A stretch of 40,587 nucleotides of DNA. Origin: AA29 sp041481445 (GTDB lineage: Bacteria > Acidobacteriota > Vicinamibacteria > Fen-336). Location: assembly GCA_041481445.1 (NCBI GenBank), contig JBGPBV010000051.1, positions 1-40,587 of the forward strand. Direction: 5' to 3'. Position numbers and translations under genes: made by a program. Below, in pieces: positions 8,398 to 14,178 of the stretch (position 1 is its first letter; every line of letters begins with the position of its first letter). The notes under the pieces were generated by a model that worked only from the letters and a program-made list of their open reading frames with translations, was not told the DNA's origin and made no database searches.

Positions 8398-9725
8398 GCG
8401 GTCTTGTATTCGTTGAGGCGGTTGTAGAGCGTCTTGAGGCTGATGCCGAGGACCTCGGCCGCCTTCTTCTTGTCGCCCTCGCAGTCCTCGAGGGTGGCCA
8501 GGATCAGCCGCCGCTCCGCCTCTCCGAGCGACGTGCCCACCTTCACGTTGAGGCTCGAGCCCGAGCTCTCCTGGACGCCGAGGGGCAGCGCGTCGAGCCC
8601 GATGTGCTCGTCGGCCAGGATGAACGCGCGATGGACGAGGTTCTTCAGCTCGCGCACGTTGCCCGGCCAGTTGTGGCTCTTGAGGCGGTTGACGGCGGGC
8701 CGGGTGAACTCCTTGCCGGTGTCGTGCTCCTTGTTGAGGAGGGCCAGGAAGTGCTCGGCCAGGAGCTCGACGTCCTCGCGGCGGTCGCGCAGCGGCGGCA
8801 GGCTCACCGGGAACACGTTCAGCCGGTAGTGGAGGTCCTCGCGCAGCTTGCCCCGCGCGACGGCCTCCTCGGGCCGGCGGTTGGTGGCGGCGACGACCCG
8901 GACGTCGACGCCAAAGGCCTCGTTGCCGCCGATGCGCGTCACCTTGCCCGTCTCCAGCACCCGGAGCAGCTTCACCTGCAGCTCGGGCGGCATCTCGGTG
9001 ATCTCGTCCAGGAAGAGCGTCCCCCGGTTGGCGCGCTCGAAGTAGCCCTTGTGCATCCGGTCGGCGCCGGTGAAGCTCCCCCGCTCGTGGCCGAAGAGCT
9101 CGCTCTCGATGAGGTTGGGGGAGACCGCGCCGCAGTTGATGGGCAGGAACGGCTCCTTGTGGCGCCGGCTGAGGCCGTGGATCGTCTCCGCCACCAGCTC
9201 CTTCCCCGTGCCCGTCTCGCCGAGCAGGAGGACGGTGGCGTCGGTGGGGGCCACCTTCGAGACGAGGTCGTAGATGCGCTGCATGGACGGCGAGGCCCCG
9301 ATGAGCGGGCCGAAGCGGCCGAGCTTGCGCAGCTCGCCGCGCAGGGAGCCGATCTGCTCCTTCAGCTCGCGCGTGCGCACGACATTGGCGAGCACCGCCC
9401 GCACGCGCGCCAGGTCCACCGGCTTCACGAGGTAGTCGCTGGCGCCCTTGCGCATCGCCTCCACCGCGGTATCCACGCTGGCCTGCCCGGTGATGAGGAC
9501 GATCTCGGAAGCCGGGCTGGCCTCGAGGTCGCGGAAGAGGTCGATCCCGCTGCCGTCGGGGAGATGGAGGTCGACGAGAAGGACGTCCGGCATCGTGCGG
9601 CCGATCTCGGCGCGCGCCTCCTTGAGGGTGTGCGCGGACTTCGTGCTGAAGCCCTCGCGGCCGACCACCTCGGCCAGCCCCGTCACGAAGCTCACGTCGT
9701 CGTCCACGAGCAGTGCGTGCGGCAT
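8394..9725 (-). CDS. NtrC-family sigma-54-dependent response regulator
   Basis: A protein of 443 residues. The receiver domain (1-about 115) has the acidic pocket D8-D10, phospho-acceptor D52 (LLVDLHLPDG) and K101. The AAA+ domain has Walker A GETGTGKE (169-176), the sigma-54 contact loop as GSFTGA (216-221; the consensus is GAFTGA, and Ser is a known variant), Walker B GTLFLDEI (235-242) and the late motif WPGNVREL. A Fis-type helix-turn-helix (KKKAAEVLGISLKTLYNRL) closes the protein. It should hydrolyse ATP to open sigma-54 promoters when phosphorylated. ATG 9725 is preferred because it starts the receiver fold exactly and has GGAG upstream; a longer frame to 9920 adds only low-complexity sequence. 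A sigma-54-type promoter at 9823-9808 suggests autoregulation. No cognate kinase is adjacent, though a hybrid kinase lies at 10845-12464. Confidence 0.95.
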   Translation of the reverse strand: MPHALLVDDDVSFVTGLAEVVGREGFSTKSAHTLKEARAEIGRTMPDVLLVDLHLPDGSGIDLFRDLEASPASEIVLITGQASVDTAVEAMRKGASDYLVKPVDLARVRAVLANVVRTRELKEQIGSLRGELRKLGRFGPLIGASPSMQRIYDLVSKVAPTDATVLLLGETGTGKELVAETIHGLSRRHKEPFLPINCGAVSPNLIESELFGHERGSFTGADRMHKGYFERANRGTLFLDEITEMPPELQVKLLRVLETGKVTRIGGNEAFGVDVRVVAATNRRPEEAVARGKLREDLHYRLNVFPVSLPPLRDRREDVELLAEHFLALLNKEHDTGKEFTRPAVNRLKSHNWPGNVRELKNLVHRAFILADEHIGLDALPLGVQESSGSSLNVKVGTSLGEAERRLILATLEDCEGDKKKAAEVLGISLKTLYNRLNEYKTA

Positions 9726-9807
9726 CCATTCTCCGATCGGCCCCTCCACGGAGATCTCTCCCCGAGGCGGGCGGGCACGGTGGCTCTCGTCGATCGTGGG
9801 CGGGCGG

Positions 9808-9823
9808 TGCAAGAAGCAGGCCA
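9808..9823 (-). promoter_or_regulatory. Sigma-54-type promoter for the sigma-54 activator
   Basis: The minus strand reads TGGCCTG-CTTC-TTGCA, with the -24 GG and -12 GC separated by exactly 10 nt. It matches the consensus TGGCACG-N4-TTGCW at all positions except two in the -24 half. The expected start near 9797 leaves a leader of about 72 nt before the ATG at 9725. This would place the activator under its own control. Confidence 0.5.
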
Positions 9824-9850
9824 CGGACACGTTCGCGCGACGCGATTCAA

Positions 9851-9893
9851 CCAGCGCTGGCGGCGTGCATCGTGTGGCGAGCACTCGCGCGAG
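9851..9893. promoter_or_regulatory. Candidate activator sites between two divergent sigma-54 promoters
   Basis: Two perfect 10-bp palindromes, CCAGCGCTGG (9851-9860) and CTCGCGCGAG (9884-9893), lie between the minus-strand promoter (9808-9823) and the plus-strand promoter (9992-10007). They sit about 100-140 bp upstream of the latter, a normal distance for an upstream activator site. The two palindromes differ from each other, and short palindromes are common in GC-rich DNA, so this is tentative. The rest of 9726-10044 holds no gene that I can support. Confidence 0.25.
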
Positions 9894-9991
9894 AACGAGC
9901 CGCGCGTCCGTCGCTGGCATGCTCGAATGTACAGTTTACAACCCTCCAGACGCACGCGCGGAATCGCGCCTGCACCACAGACATTTCCGCG

Positions 9992-10007
9992 TGGCACGTG
10001 GCTTGCT
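9992..10007 (+). promoter_or_regulatory. Sigma-54 promoter with perfect consensus
   Basis: The sequence is TGGCACG-TGGC-TTGCT, a full match to TGGCACG-N4-TTGCW with GG (9993-9994) and GC (10005-10006) 10 nt apart. Transcription would start near 10018, about 27 nt upstream of the 49-residue membrane protein gene. The divergent neighbour is a sigma-54 activator. Confidence 0.85.
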
Positions 10008-10044
10008 CCGGTCCTCCGTGCCGCGCTGAAAAAGGAGAGTCGCG

Positions 10045-10194
10045 ATGCTTTGGACGATTTTCGTGATCCTGCTGGTCCTGTGGCTCCTGGGTATGGTGAG
10101 CGGCTCGACGATGGGCGGGTTCATCCACCTCCTGCTCATCCTGGCCGTCGTCGTCGTCCTGATCCGGATCATCCAGGGTCGGAGTCCGGTTTGA
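10045..10194 (+). CDS. Small lmo0937-family membrane protein (49 aa)
   Basis: A 49-residue protein beginning MLWTIFVILLVLWLLGMVSG and ending in VVVLIRIIQGRSPV. It is almost entirely two hydrophobic segments (about residues 3-18 and 24-41) around a short GSTMGGF turn, with a basic C-terminus. This is the pattern of the lmo0937-type (DUF5670) small membrane proteins, whose function is not established. A strong ribosome binding site AAAGGAGAG (10031-10038) lies at ideal spacing, and the perfect sigma-54 promoter at 9992-10007 is immediately upstream, so expression should depend on the divergent activator. The secreted Pro-rich protein gene starts 19 nt downstream and is probably co-transcribed. 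Confidence 0.85.
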   Translation: MLWTIFVILLVLWLLGMVSGSTMGGFIHLLLILAVVVVLIRIIQGRSPV

Positions 10195-10213
10195 GCCGCG
10201 GGAGCATGAATCC

Positions 10214-10816
10214 ATGAGAACACTCGCGCTCGCCGTGTTCGTCGGCGGGGTGGCTCTCGCGGCCCAGTCGCCGAAGACCTACACCCCATCCGTTCCTCCA
10301 CGGGCGGACGAGCAGACGATCCTCAACGCGCGCGTGGTCGCCGTCGACGCGGCGGGCAGCCGCCTGACCGTCCGCGGCGTGGACGTGAGGGCCGACGGTG
10401 GCCGCGACGAGACCTTCACCGTGGCCGCGCCGGCGAGCGCGAGCCTGGCCGGGCTCAAGCCCGGCGCCGAGGTGCTCCTCGTCCTGCGGGGCACGAGCGT
10501 GGTCGAAGTCCGGCCGGCGGCGGCCTCCACGACTGCCGGCGCGGCCGCGACGCGGACGACGGCGCCGAAGAAGCCCCGGCCCGCGGTCACGCCGGCCGCG
10601 GTGTCCGTCCCCGTCACTCCCGCACCCGTCCCGGTGGCGACTCCGTTCCGCGCACCCAACCCGGTGCCGACTCCACGGCCGGTGTCGACGCCGATCCCGG
10701 TCGGACCGCCGCCCGCCGTGGGCATGCCCCGACCGGTGGTGCTGCCGTCGGAGGGACCGTCTCCGGTGACGTCGCCGGCGTCGACGCCGTCACCGGTGAC
10801 GTCGCCGACCTCCTAG
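10214..10816 (+). CDS. Secreted protein with Pro/Thr-rich tail, unknown function
   Basis: A 200-residue protein. Residues 1-17 form a short signal peptide (MRTLALAVFVGGVALAA). Residues about 35-100 look like a small beta-barrel of OB or DUF5666 type (ILNARVVAVDAAGSRLTVRG, then LKPGAEVLLVLRGTSVVEVR). From about residue 100 the chain is low-complexity Pro/Thr/Ala/Val, including several PTP and PVTSP repeats. Such tails often span the cell wall or periplasm or act as flexible linkers. No function is recognised. It follows the 49-residue membrane protein by 19 nt, with GGGAG 9 nt before the ATG, so both probably belong to one sigma-54-driven unit. Confidence 0.75.
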   Translation: MRTLALAVFVGGVALAAQSPKTYTPSVPPRADEQTILNARVVAVDAAGSRLTVRGVDVRADGGRDETFTVAAPASASLAGLKPGAEVLLVLRGTSVVEVRPAAASTTAGAAATRTTAPKKPRPAVTPAAVSVPVTPAPVPVATPFRAPNPVPTPRPVSTPIPVGPPPAVGMPRPVVLPSEGPSPVTSPASTPSPVTSPTS

Positions 10817-10844
10817 GCCCGTCGGCTCCCTCCGGCCGGCGGGC
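10817..10844. terminator. Hairpin filling the gap between convergent genes
   Basis: GCCCGTCGG (10817-10825) pairs with CCGGCGGGC (10836-10844) through eight Watson-Crick pairs and one G-U/T pair, with a 10-nt loop. The hairpin occupies exactly the 28 bases between the plus-strand stop at 10816 and the minus-strand stop at 10845. There is no T-tract on either side, so it may be a processing or 3'-end stabilising structure rather than a classical terminator. Confidence 0.4.
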
Positions 10845-12464
10845 TCAGCGCGGCGCGGTGTCCTGGCGCGCGGCGGCCACGAGCATCGCGACCGCCCCGA
10901 TGAGGCGCGTCGGGTCGACCGGCTTCGGGATGTGCTCGTCGTATCCGGCGCGGATGGCCTTGGCGCGGTCCTCGAGGGTCGCGTACGCGGTGAGGGCGGC
11001 GGCGGGGATGCGCCCGCCTCCCTCCGCCGGCCGGCCGCGCACGTGGCGGATGAGCGCGTAGCCGTCCTCGCCCGGCATCGCGATGTCGCTCAGCAGCACG
11101 TCCGGCCGCTCGCGGTCGAGCACGTCCAGGGCCTCAATGGCCCCGCCCACCGAGATCACGCGCGCGCCCGCCTGGGCGAGCAGGACGGACATGGCTTCGC
11201 GGGCGTCCTCCTCGTCGTCGACCACCAGTACGGCGATCCCTTCCAGGGTGGGCGTGCGCGCGGGCCCTTCCTCGGCGGCGATGGTGGACGAGCCGGAAGA
11301 GACCAGGAAGGGGAGGGTCACGACGAACGTGCTGCCCCGCCCTTCGCCCTCGCTGGAGGCCTCGATGGCCCCCCCGTGGAGCTCCACGATCTGGCGCGCG
11401 ATGGCCAGGCCGAGGCCGAGGCCCTTCTGCTTGCGGGTGGAGGTGGTGTCGGCCTGGCGGAAACGCTCGAAGATGAAGGGCAGGAATTCGGGGCTGATCC
11501 CGCTGCCGGTGTCCGTCACCATGATGCGCACGATCGAGGCCGCGCGCTCCAGCCGCACCGCGATGCGCCCGCCCTCGGGAGTGAACTTCACGGCGTTGGC
11601 GAGCAGGTTGGCCACCACCTGCTGGAGGCGGCCGGGGTCGCCGGAGACCGGAGGCAGGGGGCCGGTCAGCGCCCGCTCGAGCTGGATCCCCTTGGCCTGG
11701 GCGGCGGGGGCGGCGGCGTCGAGGGCGGCCTCGATCACCGGGCGCACGTCGAGCGGCCGCGTCTCGAAGGTGAGCTTGCCGGCGATGATCCGCGAGACGT
11801 CGAGCAGGTCGTCGATGAGCTGGGCCAGGGTCTTGGTGCTGCGCTCGATCATCCCCGTCGCCCGGGAGACCGCCGCCGAGTCCAGCTCTTCCGACTTCAG
11901 CAGCTGCGCCCAGATCAGGATGGCGCCCAGCGGCGTGCGCAGCTCGTGCGAGATCATGGCGATGAACTCGTCCTTGGCCCGGTTCGACGCCTCGGCGTCC
12001 GCACGCGCGGAGGTCTCCACGCGCAGCGCTTCCGCGAGGGCGCGCGCCCGCCGCCCCTGGGCGTCGACGCGCGCGCAGAGCTCGCGCGCGGGCACGGGCT
12101 CGAGGAGGTACTCGTCGGCGTCCGCCTCGAGGGCCTCGACCACGCCGTCGGCGCCCCGCGTCGTGGTGACGACCGTGGCCACTCCGCGCGTGCGCGGGTC
12201 GGCGCGAAGGGCGGGGATCAGGAAGGGGGCCACGGCCGCGTCCGCGAGCACGACGTCGGGTAATGCCTCGAGGACAGAGGCCAGCGCCGAGGCGGCGTCC
12301 CGTACGACCTTGACCTCGCGCCCCTGGCGAAGGGCGGCCTCCGCGCGCCGGCGCGCGCCGTCCCCCGGCACGGCCACCAGGACACGGACCGGGCGGTCGG
12401 GCAGGGGGACGTAGCCGCGCCGGGCGGAAGGACCGGTCGCGCGATCGTGGCTCGGCTCGGGCAT
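10845..12464 (-). CDS. Soluble hybrid histidine kinase (REC-HisKA-HATPase-REC)
   Basis: A 539-residue protein without membrane segments. The N-terminal receiver-like domain (about 26-140) has D75 in VVLAD but lacks the usual paired acidic residues near its first strand, so it may be degenerate. HisKA has H173 in FIAMISHELRTPLG. The HATPase has N290 (LLANAVKF), DTGSGIS (318-324) and the GLGLGLAIARQIV lid region (348-360). The C-terminal receiver (410-530) is complete: DDEED at 416-420, D460 (LLSDIAMPG) and K514. This suggests phospho-transfer from H173 to D460, with an N-terminal sensor receiving signal from another protein. ATG 12464 is chosen because it begins just before the receiver fold and has AAAGGTG upstream; a longer frame to 12887 is antisense to and beyond the neighbouring gene boundary. 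Its output partner is unknown. Confidence 0.92.
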   Translation of the reverse strand: MPEPSHDRATGPSARRGYVPLPDRPVRVLVAVPGDGARRRAEAALRQGREVKVVRDAASALASVLEALPDVVLADAAVAPFLIPALRADPRTRGVATVVTTTRGADGVVEALEADADEYLLEPVPARELCARVDAQGRRARALAEALRVETSARADAEASNRAKDEFIAMISHELRTPLGAILIWAQLLKSEELDSAAVSRATGMIERSTKTLAQLIDDLLDVSRIIAGKLTFETRPLDVRPVIEAALDAAAPAAQAKGIQLERALTGPLPPVSGDPGRLQQVVANLLANAVKFTPEGGRIAVRLERAASIVRIMVTDTGSGISPEFLPFIFERFRQADTTSTRKQKGLGLGLAIARQIVELHGGAIEASSEGEGRGSTFVVTLPFLVSSGSSTIAAEEGPARTPTLEGIAVLVVDDEEDAREAMSVLLAQAGARVISVGGAIEALDVLDRERPDVLLSDIAMPGEDGYALIRHVRGRPAEGGGRIPAAALTAYATLEDRAKAIRAGYDEHIPKPVDPTRLIGAVAMLVAAARQDTAPR

Positions 12465-12568
12465 CGGACGCGACGACACCTTTGTATCACGGTCACCCGG
12501 CCGCACGCGGGCGTGGACCCGCGAACCCGAGCGCGACGCGGGGACGGAGGACGGCCGGACGAGCCCGA

Positions 12569-13159
12569 TCAGGAACGGGCGCGCGCGGTCTTGGCGGGCT
12601 TGGCCGCGCGCAACGATCGCGCGCTCGCCTCGGGACCGGCGGCCGTCACCGGGGGCCGGGGCCCGGCCGCGGAGCTCTCCGGGCGCCGGGGGGCGTCCCA
12701 CGAATGCGGTGCCTTCTCCGCGCTCGGGCGGCGCTCGCGGGGACCGGCGGGCGGCCCGTCCTCGAAGAAGCGCGACGGCCGCGCGTGGCGCCGCGCCTCC
12801 GTCTCCTCCGCCTGCTCCTGGCAGTCGCGGCAGTGGCTCGCGAACGGAAGGGCCTTGAGCCGCGCCTCCGAGATCGCCTCGTCGCACTCCGTGCAGGCAC
12901 CGTAGGTGCCCTCTTCCAGCCGCAGCAGGGCGTCGTCGATCTTGCGGAGCGTCTGGGACTCCATCTCCATCAACGCGAAGTCCATGCCGAGCACGAACTC
13001 CTCGACACTCTGCTCCTCGGCGTCCTTCACCTGGGTGACGGCGGCGGGGAGCACCTCGCGGAGGGACCGCAGCTTGTTCCGGATCTCGGCCTGGCGCTCG
13101 GTCAACATGGCGCTGAGGACTCCGTAACGGTGGTCTTCCGTAGTCAGCTTGCGAGTCAT
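12569..13159 (-). CDS. DksA/TraR-family C4 zinc-finger protein with basic tail
   Basis: A 196-residue protein. Residues about 10-85 form the long coiled coil (RQAEIRNKLRSLREVL, then LMEMESQTLRKIDDALLRLE). The C4 zinc finger is C89-T-E-C92 with C110-R-D-C113. Residues about 120-196 are an extra Ala/Pro/Arg/Lys-rich tail ending RSLRAAKPAKTARARS, which typical DksA lacks. DksA-type proteins enter the secondary channel of RNA polymerase and tune promoter opening. The exact D-x-x-D-x-A tip of E. coli DksA is not obvious here, so activity may differ. The start at 13159 has GGAGGG about 6 nt upstream. A good sigma-54-type promoter at 13260-13245 would give a leader of about 75 nt, placing this gene in the same regulon as the neighbouring sigma-54 genes. 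Confidence 0.9.
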   Translation of the reverse strand: MTRKLTTEDHRYGVLSAMLTERQAEIRNKLRSLREVLPAAVTQVKDAEEQSVEEFVLGMDFALMEMESQTLRKIDDALLRLEEGTYGACTECDEAISEARLKALPFASHCRDCQEQAEETEARRHARPSRFFEDGPPAGPRERRPSAEKAPHSWDAPRRPESSAAGPRPPVTAAGPEASARSLRAAKPAKTARARS

Positions 13160-13244
13160 CGTGGCCCTCCGTGGCTCTGGTCGCGGCCCGTCGCCTGCCT
13201 GCCGCCGCCGCACCGCATCGCCGCAGCTCGGTTGAGCAGGTGGT

Positions 13245-13260
13245 AGCAATCCGTGTGCCG
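13245..13260 (-). promoter_or_regulatory. Sigma-54-type promoter upstream of dksA-like gene
   Basis: The minus strand reads CGGCACA-CGGA-TTGCT. Only the first and last bases of the -24 half differ from TGGCACG-N4-TTGCW, and GG and GC are exactly 10 nt apart. Transcription from near 13234 would give a leader of about 75 nt before the ATG at 13159. Confidence 0.6.
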
Positions 13261-13477
13261 CGGGGGGTCAGAGGAATGCCGGAACCCCCTATGTCGTTGT
13301 GGACGCGGCCACGGCGTCCACCGGGACGACCGGGGTCGGCTTACGTCGTGCGTCGGGTTTGAAACTATTTCAGTAAACGGAGGCGGGTCACGGCGGCCAC
13401 GACGACGATGTCGGCAGGGCTGACAGGTGGCAGGCGCACGGGCTACTGGGAGCCGAGCACGCGCGGCTGGTCGCTCC
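13261..13477. promoter_or_regulatory. Non-coding region with candidate activator site
   Basis: No gene is supported between 13160 and 13477. A perfect inverted repeat GTGGACGC-N7-GCGTCCAC (13299-13321) lies about 50 bp upstream of the -24 box of the sigma-54-type promoter, where an enhancer-binding protein could sit. A second hairpin, GCGCGGCTG with CAGCCGCGC (13461-13487, 9-nt loop), overlaps the stop codon of the minus-strand gene at 13478; it may protect or terminate that transcript but has no T-tract. Confidence 0.35.
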
Positions 13478-13876
13478 TCAGCCGCGCAGGCCGCGGTAGA
13501 CGTCCACGATCATCCGCAGGCTGCGCAGGGCCGAGATCCAGCCGGCCACGCGGCTGGCCGGCGGAAGCAGCACCTCCTCCACCACGCGCTCCATCTCCAC
13601 CAGGCGTGCCACCGCCGTCGTGACGAGGGCGTCGAGGCGCCGCGCCTGCTGCTCGGTCAGCTCGGAGGCGGCCGAGAGGTTGTGCGTGGCGCGCGTGACG
13701 TCCTCGATCAGGGGGTGGAGGTCGCGGACCAGGCGAGCCTGGAACGCGTCCAGGCGCCGGCCCATGGCGAGCAGCTCGCGGCCCAGGAGGAGCAGGAACA
13801 GCGCCTGGGCGAGAGAGCCGAAGGCGATGACGCCCAGGAGCACGAGGGCGGCGGTGCTCAAGCCTGAAGCGGGCAT
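13478..13876 (-). CDS. Small membrane-anchored coiled-coil protein
   Basis: A 132-residue protein. It has one N-terminal membrane segment (about residues 9-33: ALVLLGVIAFGSLAQALFLL onward), then a helical, charged region with heptad-like spacing (about 38-105) and a more hydrophobic end (ISALRSLRMIVDVYRGLRG). This layout resembles the DUF948/YtxH-type small stress proteins, but I cannot make a firm family match. The start at 13876 has only a weak ribosome binding site. A minus-strand promoter at 14018-13989 would give a long leader. It is divergent from the XRE regulator gene, with element C between them. Confidence 0.7.
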   Translation of the reverse strand: MPASGLSTAALVLLGVIAFGSLAQALFLLLLGRELLAMGRRLDAFQARLVRDLHPLIEDVTRATHNLSAASELTEQQARRLDALVTTAVARLVEMERVVEEVLLPPASRVAGWISALRSLRMIVDVYRGLRG

Positions 13877-13988
13877 GACGGGCGGACAGTGTGTCTCACC
13901 ACCGCGCGGAAATCCAGCCTGACGAAGACACGTGGCGCGCCGCCCGCAGATACCCTGCCCTCATGCCTGGTCTTCTTCGTTCGAAACA

Positions 13989-14018
13989 AATATATGCGAC
14001 ATTCATCATAACTGTCAA
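13989..14018 (-). promoter_or_regulatory. Vegetative promoter for the membrane coiled-coil gene
   Basis: On the minus strand, TTGACA (14018-14013) is followed after 18 nt by TATATT (13994-13989). It lies in an AT-rich stretch within a GC-rich genome and points toward the gene starting at 13876, with a leader of about 105 nt. Confidence 0.5.
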
Positions 14019-14038
14019 CATATGTCAGACATTCTGAC
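14013..14038. promoter_or_regulatory. Cluster of GTCA/TGAC operator-like repeats
   Basis: A perfect inverted repeat GTCAGA-CAT-TCTGAC (14024-14038) sits directly beside TGTCAACATATGTCA (14013-14027), a tandem run of TGTCA half-sites overlapping the -35 box of the minus-strand promoter. The same GTC/GAC vocabulary follows the promoter in elements A, B and C. The XRE regulator encoded just downstream is the obvious candidate to bind here; this is inference. Confidence 0.45.
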
Positions 14039-14120
14039 TGACCTCTTTCCGACTCTGACCGCCGCACGCTTACCCGCTTGAAATTACTGGTAACACCGCC
14101 TGGAAAGTCGGGAGGAAGAC

Positions 14121-14168
14121 TTGACACAATCTAGGCTATCGCGCTATAAATTAGAGACATAAGTCAGG
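14121..14168. promoter_or_regulatory. Promoter/operator element, copy C, before the XRE gene
   Basis: Plus strand: TTGACA (14121-14126), 18 nt with TCTAG at 14130-14134, then TATAAAT (14145-14151). GACATAAGTC (14156-14165) follows. The spacing matches copy B exactly. The minus strand has TAGATT (14133-14128) but only a poor -35 (CTCTAA), so here the promoter appears to be mainly one-way. The expected start near 14158 leaves a leader of about 20 nt before the ATG at 14179. Confidence 0.65.
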
Positions 14169-14178
14169 TCGAGCACCC

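Noticed and set aside
3640..9729. A 2029-codon open frame on the minus strand opposite the TamB-Omp85 gene
   Set aside because: It is His/Arg/Gly/Ala-rich low-complexity sequence with no domains. It runs antisense to two well-supported genes and is an effect of high GC in third codon positions.
10845..12887. A longer hybrid-kinase start upstream of 12464
   Set aside because: The extra 141 residues overlap the DksA-like gene in another frame and have no domain character.
13260..13290. GGGGGG ... CCCCC near 13261-13288 as a third copy of the palindromic element
   Set aside because: The arms lack the TCA/TGA ends and the flanking AACCCCC-GTC, so it is only a chance G/C run pair.
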